From JAAEPI01 sp964352625 (GTDB lineage Bacteria > Bacteroidota > Bacteroidia > Cytophagales > Cyclobacteriaceae), in contig CAYGSD010000001.1 of the NCBI GenBank assembly GCA_964352625.1, positions 186,001 through 250,000 of the forward strand: a stretch of DNA of 64,000 bases, given 5' to 3'. Positions 34,162-42,523 of the stretch are shown one piece after another. How positions within the stretch are numbered: position 1 is the stretch's first letter; each line of letters starts with the position of its first letter. The translations under genes and the position numbers were made by a program. The notes under the pieces were generated by a model. It had not been told where the DNA came from. It was given only the letters and a program-made list of their open reading frames with translations, and ran no database searches.

Positions 34162-34226
34162 TATTTGAGCCTTGGTTCGTGTCCTTGCGAATAGAACGCA
34201 AAAGGTTTCTTGAGGCACGAACTAGG

Positions 34227-34276
34227 GTGTTGGTAACCGTGGTGTTATAGGCTGTTGTTTATAACACCAACCACGG
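34227..34276. repeat. Hairpin upstream of the ParDE pair
   Basis: GGTGTTATA (34241-34249) pairs perfectly with TATAACACC (34260-34268), and CCGTGG (34237-34242) with CCACGG (34271-34276). It contains GTTATAGGC, reminiscent of the cassette cores elsewhere, but a convincing complementary right end after the toxin is lacking. The rest of 34162-34353 shows nothing else. Confidence 0.5.
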
Positions 34277-34353
34277 CGTAGAAGTATGTATCGTTTTGAA
34301 TCTTACTTTTTTATACCAATTATTGGTAATTTAGGAAACAAAGAAAATTTGAT

Positions 34354-34596
34354 ATGAGTAAGAACACTTCAATATCTCTTGGAAACTATTTTGACGATTT
34401 CGTTCAGTATAGTATTTCAAAAGGTCGATTTAAGAATGCCAGTGAAGTTATCCGAGCAGGGTTAAGGCTTCTTGAAGAAGAGGAGAAAAAGGTAGCCGCA
34501 CTGAAAAATGCAGTTAATGACGGATTGAATAGTCCAAGAGTTGAAAACTTTGACTTTGACGAGCATCTAGCTTCGCTAAAAAGCGTAAGAAAGTAG
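34354..34596 (+). CDS. parD: ParD-family antitoxin
   Basis: 80 residues: NTSISLGNYFDDFVQYSISKGRFKNASEVIRAGLRLLEEEE is the ribbon-helix-helix DNA-binding N-terminus of ParD/CopG antitoxins. The Asp/Glu-rich C-terminus (FDFDEHLASLKSVRK) should wrap the toxin. It represses its own operon and neutralises ParE. The toxin start follows 2 bp after the stop. Confidence 0.92.
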   Translation: MSKNTSISLGNYFDDFVQYSISKGRFKNASEVIRAGLRLLEEEEKKVAALKNAVNDGLNSPRVENFDFDEHLASLKSVRK

Positions 34597-34598
34597 AT

Positions 34599-34901
34599 AT
34601 GGCTAAACTCATATTGAGGCAAGAGGCCATAAATGATCTAACTGAGATTTGGAATTACACAGCCGAAACTTGGACGGAAATTCAAGCAGATAAATACTAT
34701 GAGACGTTAAAGCTGGCCTGTATGGATATCTCTCAGAATCCAAAACTGGGAAGAGCGTATTTCGAAATCAGCAAAAATCTCTTTGGTTACCGCATCAATA
34801 GGCATATCATTTTCTATCAATGTGTGACTTCCGAAGAAGTCGAAGTAATCAGGATTTTACATGAGAGAATGGACTTGAAAGTTCAACTAAAATCAGTCTG
34901 A
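34599..34901 (+). CDS. parE: ParE/RelE-family toxin
   Basis: 100 residues: AKLILRQEAINDLTEIWNYTAETW, DISQNPKLGRAYFEISKNLFGYRINRHIIFYQ and VEVIRILHERMDL are the standard ParE segments. ParE toxins poison gyrase. Intact, with its antitoxin immediately upstream. The stop lies 8 bp from the end of the convergent DAHP synthase gene, i.e. the pair fills the space exactly up to the trp operon's 3' end. Confidence 0.92.
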   Translation: MAKLILRQEAINDLTEIWNYTAETWTEIQADKYYETLKLACMDISQNPKLGRAYFEISKNLFGYRINRHIIFYQCVTSEEVEVIRILHERMDLKVQLKSV

Positions 34902-34909
34902 ATTGGTGC

Positions 34910-35917
34910 TCATAACCCCACCACCTCTCTCAACCTCCTCAGCTTCTCAATCAATCGCTTAGACTCATCGAAATCCAACGTCTGCTGTCCATCGGAGAAG
35001 GCCTTCTCCGGGCACGAGTGCACCTCCACAATTACGCCATCTGCTCCCGCCACTGTGGCCGCCAAGGTGATTGGCTCCACGTATTGTCTCAGTCCTATAC
35101 CATGCGATGAATCCGCGATCACTGGCAGGTGAGACTTCTCTTTCAGAATAGGAATGGCGTTGATATCAAACGTATTTCGAGTGGCCTTTTCGAACGTTCG
35201 GATGCCTCGCTCACAAAGTAGGATTTTCTCATTTCCCCCTGAGAATACATACTCCGCACTTTGCAGTAGCTCGTCTATGGAGCCGGAAATTCCTCGCTTG
35301 ATCATCACCGGTTTGTCCACCTTCCCCAGTTCATCCAGTAGGTTGAAGTTCTGGGTATTTCTAGCGCCCACTTGGAAGATGTCCACGTAGGGCAGCATCT
35401 CTTCTATCTGCGAAACCTGCATCACTTCGGTAATAATCTTAATGCCTGCGGCTCTGGCCTGCTCATGCCAAACCTTCAACCCATCAATCCCCAACCCCCG
35501 AAAAGCATAAGGCGAGCTCCTCGGCTTGAACACCCCACCTCGCATGATCTTCACATTATTGGCCTTCAGGTGCTCGATGGTCTCCGCAATGTTCTCCTCC
35601 CCCTCTATGCTGCACGGCCCGGCCATGATGGCAAACTCCCCAGCGCCTATTTTCACATCGTCACCCAGATCAATCTGCGTCTGCCCCACCTTCCACTTGG
35701 AAGACACCAACTTGTAGTCGTCAGACACTATGTGGATATCGCGCACTCCCTCGACATGCCCAAGCGAGCGAATGTCAAAAACACTCTTGCCCACTCCCAC
35801 CAGGTACTCGCCCTTTTGGGTTTTCACGAGGGTAGAGGAGTACTTCAGCTCCGTGAGCTTGCTGATCACCAGGTCTTTGGTTTCGCTGTTGGCCGTTTGG
35901 TCAAATTGTATGATCAT
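34910..35917 (-). CDS. aroF: 3-deoxy-7-phosphoheptulonate synthase, type I-beta with N-terminal regulatory domain
   Basis: 335 residues. Residues 1-75 form a ferredoxin-like/ACT-type regulatory domain (MIIQFDQTANSETKDLVISKL...). The TIM-barrel core has GPCSIEGEENI, RGGVFKPRSSPYAFRGLG, IGARNTQNF-like VGARNTQNF, ERGIRTFEKATRNTFDI, DSSHGIGLR and VEVHSCPEKAFSDGQQTL. This layout matches the Thermotoga-type enzyme. First step of the shikimate pathway. It is the last gene of the trp operon and overlaps trpA by 4 bp, so supply of chorismate precursor follows tryptophan demand. Confidence 0.95.
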   Translation of the reverse strand: MIIQFDQTANSETKDLVISKLTELKYSSTLVKTQKGEYLVGVGKSVFDIRSLGHVEGVRDIHIVSDDYKLVSSKWKVGQTQIDLGDDVKIGAGEFAIMAGPCSIEGEENIAETIEHLKANNVKIMRGGVFKPRSSPYAFRGLGIDGLKVWHEQARAAGIKIITEVMQVSQIEEMLPYVDIFQVGARNTQNFNLLDELGKVDKPVMIKRGISGSIDELLQSAEYVFSGGNEKILLCERGIRTFEKATRNTFDINAIPILKEKSHLPVIADSSHGIGLRQYVEPITLAATVAGADGVIVEVHSCPEKAFSDGQQTLDFDESKRLIEKLRRLREVVGL

Positions 35918-36684
35918 GGTCGGATGTTTTGGATAAATGTTTTGATTGCTTCACTCGAAGCATCTGTTCCTAATTGCTTTATAAATGCACTCCCGACGAT
36001 TGCTCCCTCAGCAAATTCGGTGGCTTGATCAAATGATTTTTGGTCTGAGATGCCGAACCCAATCATTCGTCGGTTCTTAAGTTTCATTTCTTTGATTCGC
36101 TTGAAATAATCTAGCTGTGCCGTGGTAAGTCCGCCTGTGCCTCCTGTGGTGGAAGAAGAGGAAACCATGTAAATGAATCCTGTGGATCGTTGGTCAATTT
36201 CGCGAATGCGTGCCTCGGGTGTTTCTGGCGTAATCAGAAAGATAAAATCCAGTCCGTTCTTTTCAAAAATGGGTTGAAACTCATCGTCAAATAATTCCTG
36301 CGGCATGTCAGGAATGATAAGCCCATCGACTCCTACCTCTTTGCACTTTTCACAAAACCGCTCCGCCCCGAATTGCATGATCGGGTTGAGGTAGCCCATC
36401 AGAATTATTGGAATGGAAATCTCATTTCTTGCATCGGCCAGTTGCTCAAAGAGCTTTTCTATGGACATGCCATTGGCCAGTGCCACAGAAGAACTTTGCT
36501 GGATGGTCTCGCCATCTGCGAGCGGATCTGAATATGGCATACCCAGCTCTACAAGGTCAGTGCCGGCGGCTTCCAGAGATTTCAGCACAGAAATCGTGCT
36601 TTCCAGCTCGGGATAACCTGCCGTGAAATAGACGTTCAGCAACGGCTTAGTTGCTTGATCAAATGCTTGGGTAATTCTGTTCAT
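35914..36684 (-). CDS. trpA: Tryptophan synthase alpha chain
   Basis: 256 residues. VYFTAGYP, DLVELGMPYSDPLADGETIQ (catalytic Glu and Asp), LIIPDMPQE and VSSSSTTGG are all present. Cleaves indole-3-glycerol phosphate; indole passes to TrpB. 54 bp after trpB, the only sizeable gap in the operon, filled by a dispersed repeat. Confidence 0.96.
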   Translation of the reverse strand: MNRITQAFDQATKPLLNVYFTAGYPELESTISVLKSLEAAGTDLVELGMPYSDPLADGETIQQSSSVALANGMSIEKLFEQLADARNEISIPIILMGYLNPIMQFGAERFCEKCKEVGVDGLIIPDMPQELFDDEFQPIFEKNGLDFIFLITPETPEARIREIDQRSTGFIYMVSSSSTTGGTGGLTTAQLDYFKRIKEMKLKNRRMIGFGISDQKSFDQATEFAEGAIVGSAFIKQLGTDASSEAIKTFIQNIRP

Positions 36685-36696
36685 TTTCTGTTCATT

Positions 36697-36772
36697 GTCC
36701 CCTTCGATAAACTCAGGGTGACATTTAATTTAAGGTTGTCATTCTGAGCCAGTCGAAGAATGTCTCCACTTT
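36697..36772. repeat. Dispersed repeat spanning the trpB 3' end and trpB-trpA gap
   Basis: Contains TTCGATAAACTCAGGGTGAC and, inverted, GTCATTCTGAGCCAGTCGAA. GTCATTCTGAGC is the complement of the 12-mer at 14263. The stop and last codons of trpB come from this repeat. Confidence 0.6.
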
Positions 36773-37938
36773 ATATACGTTTCCAAATCCTTGTCTCCCC
36801 GTCCGGACAAGTTGAGCACCACCACATCGCTTTGCTCAAAATCCATTTGGGACAATGCCGCTAGTGCGTGCGCCGACTCTATCGCAGGGATGATTCCCTC
36901 GATTCGGCTTAGCTCAAGTCCTGCATTCATCGCCTCCGCATCGGTCACATACTTGAAAATGCCTCGCCCCGACTCGAACAAATGCGCATGCAAGGGCCCA
37001 ATGCCAGGGTAATCCAACCCCGCAGAAATCGAATGAGGCTCTACCACCTGACCGTCTTTGGTTTGCATCAGCAAAGTTCGACTTCCGTGCAGCACACCGT
37101 CCGTGCCTAGCGCGGTTGTTGCCGCTGATTCACCGGAGCTCACCCCCAAGCCGGCCGCTTCCACAGCCACCAGCTTCACATCCAGTTCATCCAAATAATG
37201 ATAATATGCGCCCGCAGCGTTACTGCCTCCTCCCACGCAAGCCATCACATAATCAGGATTTGACCGGCCTTCTTTTTCCAGCAGTTGCGTTTTCATTTCC
37301 TCACTAATCACGGACTGAAACCGAGCCACCATGTCAGGGTACGGATGCGGGCCAACCACCGACCCGATGATGTAGTGGGTATCCACCGGATGATTGATCC
37401 AATGGCGGATTGCCTCGTTGGTGGCATCCTTTAGTGTTTTACTTCCCGATTTGGCCGGACGAATTTCTGCGCCGAGCATCTTCATCCTCTCCACATTGGG
37501 TCGCTGACGAGCCATGTCCTTCTCGCCCATGTACACGATGCATTGCATATTCATCAGCGCACAGACGGTGGCAGTCGCCACACCATGCTGCCCCGCTCCA
37601 GTTTCGGCAATGATGTTCTGCTTTTTCAATGCCTTGGCAAGCAAAATCTGGCCGATCGTGTTGTTGATTTTGTGGGCTCCTGTGTGATTGAGGTCTTCAC
37701 GCTTGAGGTAAATTCTCGCACCATATTTTTCAGAAAGTGCAGGAGCCAAATAGAGTGGCGTTGGCCTCCCAACGTAATCCTTGAGCAAATACCTGAACTC
37801 CTTCTGGAAATCAGGTGAGTTGATAATCTGCAAATAATTCTCCTTTAACTCAGAGACATTTGCATAGAGCATTTCCGGCACAAAAGCGCCACCGAATTTT
37901 CCATAATACCCTTTATCAGATGGTGAGAAATTGCTCAT
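36739..37938 (-). CDS. trpB: Tryptophan synthase beta chain
   Basis: 399 residues. GKFGGAFVPEML, LKREDLNHTGAHKINN (PLP-binding Lys), ETGAGQHGVATATVCA, ACVGGGSNAAGAYY and HSISAGLDYPGIGP are diagnostic. Condenses indole with serine. Oddity: after the usual end (DLETYIKW) the last residues RHSSTGSE and the stop are encoded by the dispersed repeat, so the native C-terminus has been replaced. Overlaps trpF upstream by 4 bp. Confidence 0.96.
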   Translation of the reverse strand: MSNFSPSDKGYYGKFGGAFVPEMLYANVSELKENYLQIINSPDFQKEFRYLLKDYVGRPTPLYLAPALSEKYGARIYLKREDLNHTGAHKINNTIGQILLAKALKKQNIIAETGAGQHGVATATVCALMNMQCIVYMGEKDMARQRPNVERMKMLGAEIRPAKSGSKTLKDATNEAIRHWINHPVDTHYIIGSVVGPHPYPDMVARFQSVISEEMKTQLLEKEGRSNPDYVMACVGGGSNAAGAYYHYLDELDVKLVAVEAAGLGVSSGESAATTALGTDGVLHGSRTLLMQTKDGQVVEPHSISAGLDYPGIGPLHAHLFESGRGIFKYVTDAEAMNAGLELSRIEGIIPAIESAHALAALSQMDFEQSDVVVLNLSGRGDKDLETYIKWRHSSTGSE

Positions 37939-38537
37939 AGTTGCTGCTTTAACGATTTCACTTTTTCAATGTCTTTGACGCCCGGACTTAGCTCCACTTT
38001 GCTGTTGACATCCAAGCCAACCAAGTTTCGAAGGTTCATGGATTTAATTCTAGTCAGGTCGTCGGTTCCTATTCCTCCACTGAGCAGAAACGGGTGATCT
38101 ACATGCTTGAGAATGGACCAGTCGAATTGCTTGCCGCTTCCACCAAACTTCGGCGTGTACGTGTCGAATAGGAATAGATCGCAATACGGCGCGTAATCCT
38201 CCAACTCCGAAGGAAGTTCATCCATCACCCTGAATACCTTTATAATGGACACACCTTTACTTTTCAGTTCGCGCACCTGCTCCAGCGACTCATGGCCATG
38301 CAACTGCACCATATCGAGTCCGAAAAAATCGACACTGGATTGGATTTCTTCATTCGTGGCATTCACAAAGACCCCCACTTTTACTGCGCCTTTGAGTGAC
38401 CTCACGAAAGGTGCCCGTAGTTCATTCACATTTCTTGGCGACTTTTCATAAAAGATAAAACCAATGAAATCAGGCGATTGATCCAGCACTTCCTGAATGT
38501 TCCCTTCCTCCGTCAATCCGCAAACCTTTAATTTCAT
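37935..38537 (-). CDS. trpF: Phosphoribosylanthranilate isomerase
   Basis: 200 residues. MKLKVCGLTEEGNI (catalytic Cys), FIGFIFYEKSPRNV, VGVFVNAT, VQLHGHES, FDTYTPKFGGSGKQFDW (catalytic Asp) and LSGGIGTDDL are all in order. Overlaps trpC and trpB by 4 bp each, so translation is coupled. Confidence 0.95.
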   Translation of the reverse strand: MKLKVCGLTEEGNIQEVLDQSPDFIGFIFYEKSPRNVNELRAPFVRSLKGAVKVGVFVNATNEEIQSSVDFFGLDMVQLHGHESLEQVRELKSKGVSIIKVFRVMDELPSELEDYAPYCDLFLFDTYTPKFGGSGKQFDWSILKHVDHPFLLSGGIGTDDLTRIKSMNLRNLVGLDVNSKVELSPGVKDIEKVKSLKQQL

Positions 38538-39325
38538 TTGCTTGCCTTTATTGATTGAATAAATTCCCTACAAGCTTGTTCCGGGCGGGCGGTAGCCATG
38601 AATCGTTCTCCTACTAGGAATCCTTCGAAACCATGCGCTTTCAAATCCAAAACTGTATCTGCGGTGTGAATTCCACTTTCTGAGATTTTCAGGAACTCAT
38701 TCGGGATTTTGGGCGCCAATCCTTTCGATACGTCGATGCTCGTTTCGAAGGTTTTGAGGTTTCGGTTATTCACTCCGACGATATCTATCTCAGGACAAAG
38801 CTTCTCCAACTCGGCCTCTTCGTGAATTTCCATCAGCACTTCCATGCCCAACTTTTTCGCTGCTGTGGCCAAAAATTTGACCTGTTCTTTGGTTAAGATT
38901 CTGGCGATCAATAAGATCATATCCGCTCCAATGGACTTGGCCTCTATCACCTGATAGTCATCGATAATGAAGTCCTTTCGAAGGATTGGGCAGAAGTTGA
39001 ATTTTCGTGCCTCTTCCAGATCGGCACTTTTGCCCCCAAAGAATTTAGCATCCGTCAAAACAGATAAACCGGACGCTCCGGCTTGCATGTAGCCAATGGA
39101 GGTTCTTTCCACCTTGGCATTTGCATTGATCACGCCCTTAGAGGGCGATTGTCTTTTGAACTCAGCAATGATCCCGACTTTGTCCGGCCGACGGATGTAC
39201 TCCACCATGGAAACAGGCTTCCCCTCAAAGAAGGTGCTTTTTTCGAGAAGCTTAATTGGGAACAATTCCTTGCGCTCCGCAACTTCCTTTTTCTTGTATT
39301 CGACAATTTCTTCCAGTATATCCAT
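38534..39325 (-). CDS. trpC: Indole-3-glycerol phosphate synthase
   Basis: 263 residues. VGIIAEFKRQSPSKGVIN (catalytic Lys), LSVLTDAKFFGGKSADLEEAR, ILRKDFIIDDYQV, DIVGVNNRNLKTF and SESGIHTADTV match the family end to end. Separate from TrpF, unlike the E. coli fusion. Shares one base with the trpD stop. Confidence 0.96.
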   Translation of the reverse strand: MDILEEIVEYKKKEVAERKELFPIKLLEKSTFFEGKPVSMVEYIRRPDKVGIIAEFKRQSPSKGVINANAKVERTSIGYMQAGASGLSVLTDAKFFGGKSADLEEARKFNFCPILRKDFIIDDYQVIEAKSIGADMILLIARILTKEQVKFLATAAKKLGMEVLMEIHEEAELEKLCPEIDIVGVNNRNLKTFETSIDVSKGLAPKIPNEFLKISESGIHTADTVLDLKAHGFEGFLVGERFMATARPEQACREFIQSIKASK

Positions 39326-40317
39326 CAGCTGTTGAGTTCTATAAATTTCTTAAACGACTTCAAAGCGGCTCCCGATTCCAGGGATTCTCGCGCGGCGGCT
39401 ATTCCTTCTTTTACCTCCAGATTACCAGCAACAGCAAGCGCCAAACCTGAGTTCGCCAGCACGGCAGCATTCTGAGCTTCGGTTCCTTTTCCTTCTAACA
39501 AGTCAGAGAATATTTTCGCCGAATCTTCTACGGTTGCACCCCCGTGAAGCTGCTCCTGCTTGAGCTTTGGCAAGCCAATATCTTCAGGAGATAACAGACT
39601 CTCATGTCTGTGATCGATTACTTTAAAATCGCCTGTGAGTGATACTTCATCGTATCCGTCCAGCGAATGGACGATCCCAAATTGCTTATCAGTATTTTGG
39701 TAAATGTAGCCGTACAAACGCGCCAGCTCCAAACTGAAAACGCCCACCAATTGCTTATTAGGCATGGCTGGGTTTACCATCGGGCCGAGCATATTGAAAA
39801 ACGTTTTGATTCCCAATTCCTTTCTCACCGGAGCGATGTTCTTCATGGCAGGGTGAAAAAGTGGAGCGTGCAGAAAACAGATTCCCGACTGATCCAGACT
39901 TTTCTTGATCGTGTCAATATCATTGGAAAAGCGACAGCCAAAGTGCTCCAGTACATTGGAGCTTCCACAGACTGATGACACGCCGTAGTTGCCATGCTTG
40001 ACAACAGGCTGTCCGGCTCCTGCCACCACGAAAGAGGAAAGCGTCGAAATGTTGAAAGTGTCTTTCGCATCACCACCAGTTCCACACAAGTCCATCGCAT
40101 CGAAATCATTCACCTCCACTTTCACACACAATTCCAGCATGGCGTCTCTAAAGCCTTGAAGCTCTTCCAACTTAATCGCACGCATGAGGTAGATGGTGAG
40201 GAAAGAAGCCATCTGGCTCAGGTTGTATTTTCCTTCCGCCATTTCACTGAGGACTCTTCCAGCCTCTTCCCTGCTGAGAGATTCGTGGCGAATAAGTCGA
40301 TTCAAAATATCCTTCAT
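39325..40317 (-). CDS. trpD: Anthranilate phosphoribosyltransferase
   Basis: 330 residues from the ATG at 40317 (MKDILNRLIRHESLSREEAG), which overlaps the trpG stop as ATGA; a longer frame to 40506 only repeats trpG in another phase. MDLCGTGGDAKDTFNIST (PRPP-binding glycine loop), KHGNYGVSSVCGS and FLHAPLFHPAMK are diagnostic. Adds the phosphoribosyl group to anthranilate. Confidence 0.95.
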   Translation of the reverse strand: MKDILNRLIRHESLSREEAGRVLSEMAEGKYNLSQMASFLTIYLMRAIKLEELQGFRDAMLELCVKVEVNDFDAMDLCGTGGDAKDTFNISTLSSFVVAGAGQPVVKHGNYGVSSVCGSSNVLEHFGCRFSNDIDTIKKSLDQSGICFLHAPLFHPAMKNIAPVRKELGIKTFFNMLGPMVNPAMPNKQLVGVFSLELARLYGYIYQNTDKQFGIVHSLDGYDEVSLTGDFKVIDHRHESLLSPEDIGLPKLKQEQLHGGATVEDSAKIFSDLLEGKGTEAQNAAVLANSGLALAVAGNLEVKEGIAAARESLESGAALKSFKKFIELNS

Positions 40318-40877
40318 AATGCAATCCAGTTTTTCATCAGTTGCTTTCCGTGTTCGGTCATAATGGACTCGGGGTGAAACTGCACGCCTCGTATGTTCAT
40401 CGTTTTGTGCTTCACTGACATGATCGTGCCCGCTGCATCTCTGGAAGTCACGGTTAATTCCGCGGGGAGATTTTCTTCCGCAATGACCCACGAGTGGTAG
40501 CGGCAAACGTTGAACTCGGCAGGTATTCCTGCGAAAAGCTCATCCTGCTCTTCCAGCTTTATGGAAGTGACAATGCCATGAAAAACGGTGGACAAATTGT
40601 AAAGCGAACCACCGAAACATTCGCCAATGGCCTGATGGCCAAGGCATACACCCAAAATGGATTTCGAATGGCCATATTGCTTCAGCACCTCCGGCATGAT
40701 CCCGCCTTCTGACGGAAGTCCAGGCCCTGGAGACAAAAGAATTTTATCGTAGTGGTCAACCTCGTCTATCCCGATCTGATCGTTTCGGAAAACATCCAGT
40801 TCGACACCAAGCTCACGAAGAATGTGCACCAAATTGTAGGTGAACGAATCGTAATTATCTAACACTAAAACTTTCAT
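40314..40877 (-). CDS. trpG: Anthranilate synthase component II (glutamine amidotransferase)
   Basis: 187 residues, class I amidotransferase: LDNYDSFTYNLVHIL, LLSPGPGLPSEGG, LGVCLGHQAIGE (nucleophile Cys) and GVQFHPES (His-Glu). Supplies ammonia to TrpE. One base overlap with trpE (TAATG). Confidence 0.96.
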   Translation of the reverse strand: MKVLVLDNYDSFTYNLVHILRELGVELDVFRNDQIGIDEVDHYDKILLSPGPGLPSEGGIMPEVLKQYGHSKSILGVCLGHQAIGECFGGSLYNLSTVFHGIVTSIKLEEQDELFAGIPAEFNVCRYHSWVIAEENLPAELTVTSRDAAGTIMSVKHKTMNIRGVQFHPESIMTEHGKQLMKNWIAL

Positions 40878-42262
40878 TACTTTTTGTTTGCTTGTTTCAA
40901 GGCCTCTCCGAGAGCGGCAGTTTTGTTGAACACTTCATTTTTTTCATTTTCAGGAACAGACTCTGCCACCACGCCTGCTCCGGCCTGGTATCGTAGCTTA
41001 TTGTGTCGGCTCATGAACGTTCGTATCATTATAGCATGGTTGGTATCGCCTGAGAAATTGATGAATCCAATCGCCCCACCGTAATATCCCCGTGCATCGT
41101 TTTCTATTTCGTCGATCAATTGCATCGCCTTGATTTTGGGTGCACCAGACAATGTTCCAGCCGGGAAAGTCGATGCGAATACATCCAATCCGTGATGCCC
41201 TTTTCGGATTTTTCCACTCACATTCGAAACCAAGTGGACAACATGACTGAAGTACTGCACTTCCTTGAATCGCTCCACTTCTACTTCATCACAGTATTTA
41301 CTCAGGTCATTTCTTGCTAAATCTACCAGCATCACATGCTCGGAATTTTCCTTCTGATCATTAAGCAATTCCTTGGCAATCTGGGCGTCCTTTTCATCAT
41401 CGCCAGATCTTCGGAAAGTGCCTGCAATGGGATATATCGTCGCTTTTCCATTTTCTACCACTATCTGCGCCTCAGGTGAGGAACCGAACAGTTTGTACTC
41501 ACCCATATCAAAAAAGAAGGCGTATGGAGAAGGGTTTATAGAGCGCAATCGACGGTACACTTCAAATTCATCTCCCTTAAATGAAGTCTCGAATCTTCTT
41601 GAAAGGACGATTTGAAATACATCACCAATGTGGCAGTGATGGATACCCTTTTTTACCATCTCCATGAATTGGTCATCGGTAAGGTTAGATGCTATATCGC
41701 CGGTAAGTTGAAATGGGAAGGAGGCAAAATTTCTTTGCATCAGCAACTGCTCCAAAGCATCTAATTCCTCCTGATCACCTTCGGCAAGGTTTTGAATGAG
41801 GTGACACTCATTCCTGAAGTGATCCAAAACAATGACGAACCGAAAAAGACGATACATCATTTCAGGAATCTCATCTGTCGTATTTTGGATGTCAACAGAC
41901 TCAAAGTGCCTTACCGATTGATAGGTGGTGAACCCGAAAAAACCACAATGGATAAAATTTTCCTTCAGGGGATGTGCTTCGAACTGATCCAAAAAGTTCT
42001 TGATTTCGGGAATAACCTTCTCAGCCTTTGAGGTCATTTGTTCACCACCAGGCAAGTCAAAGGTGATGGCTGCCTTGCTCACCTTGAACCCCGCTATAGG
42101 ATCGCAGCAGATGTAGGACAAGCTGTTTTCACTTCCGTGATAATCCGAACTTTCGAGTAGGATAGAGTTGGCATACCGATCCCGCACCTTTAGAAAAATA
42201 CTCACAGGAGTGATGGTGTCCGCAAGGATTTTTTTACCAACACTTTGGATTTTGTGCTTCAT
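40877..42262 (-). CDS. trpE: Anthranilate synthase component I
   Basis: 461 residues. Chorismate-binding core: GDVFQIVLSRRFET, SPSPYAFF-type INPSPYAFFFDMG, LFGSSPEAQIVVENG, YPIAGTFRRSGD, MLVDLARNDLSKYC, GTLSGAPKIKAMQLIDE, YYGGAIGFI. The N-terminal LLESSDYHGSENSLSYICCDP contains the LLES segment of the tryptophan feedback site. First committed step, feedback-inhibited by Trp in the family. Preceded by leader peptide and terminator. Confidence 0.96.
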   Translation of the reverse strand: MKHKIQSVGKKILADTITPVSIFLKVRDRYANSILLESSDYHGSENSLSYICCDPIAGFKVSKAAITFDLPGGEQMTSKAEKVIPEIKNFLDQFEAHPLKENFIHCGFFGFTTYQSVRHFESVDIQNTTDEIPEMMYRLFRFVIVLDHFRNECHLIQNLAEGDQEELDALEQLLMQRNFASFPFQLTGDIASNLTDDQFMEMVKKGIHHCHIGDVFQIVLSRRFETSFKGDEFEVYRRLRSINPSPYAFFFDMGEYKLFGSSPEAQIVVENGKATIYPIAGTFRRSGDDEKDAQIAKELLNDQKENSEHVMLVDLARNDLSKYCDEVEVERFKEVQYFSHVVHLVSNVSGKIRKGHHGLDVFASTFPAGTLSGAPKIKAMQLIDEIENDARGYYGGAIGFINFSGDTNHAIMIRTFMSRHNKLRYQAGAGVVAESVPENEKNEVFNKTAALGEALKQANKK

Positions 42263-42273
42263 AATTTGACAAT

Positions 42274-42303
42274 AAAAAACCCGCCACGATTATCGGGGCG
42301 GGC
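42274..42303 (-). terminator. trp attenuator (leader terminator)
   Basis: On the minus strand CCCGCC-type arms (42297-42302 with 42280-42285) and an inner CGAT/ATCG stem are followed by TTTTTTATTG, ending 11 bp before the trpE start. Lying between leader peptide and trpE, it can be formed or avoided depending on leader translation. Confidence 0.85.
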
Positions 42304-42332
42304 TAACTATATTTTCACATACAGCAGTCAGA

Positions 42333-42386
42333 TCACACCCCTTTCGGATATGTGTTCCACCACCAATATGTTGCGTTCATTTTCAT
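42333..42386 (-). CDS. trpL: trp operon leader peptide
   Basis: 17 residues, MKMNATYWWWNTYPKGV, with three adjacent Trp codons (42357-42365). The ATG is at 42386-42384, stop TGA at 42333. Ribosome stalling at the Trp codons when charged tRNA-Trp is scarce would prevent the downstream terminator and let trpE-aroF be transcribed. Possible promoter: TTG at 42424-42426 and TAGCTTAG at 42395-42402 (21-bp spacer), giving a start just upstream of the ATG. Trp-codon leaders are known upstream of trp genes in Bacteroidota. Confidence 0.85.
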   Translation of the reverse strand: MKMNATYWWWNTYPKGV

Positions 42387-42523
42387 TAGTGCCGCTAAGC
42401 TAAGGTCTGTTTAGTCTCTAAAACAAGGATTCAATTCTTTTTTTATGGATGTTGGTGAAAATTGAAACTAAGCAAGCATTTTTCTACATTGATTGTTTGG
42501 TTTTTAGGATTAAATTGCGCGGA

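Noticed and set aside
39325..40506. Longer trpD start at 40506
   Set aside because: The extra 63 residues come from trpG in another phase; the family start MKDIL at 40317 overlaps the trpG stop as ATGA.
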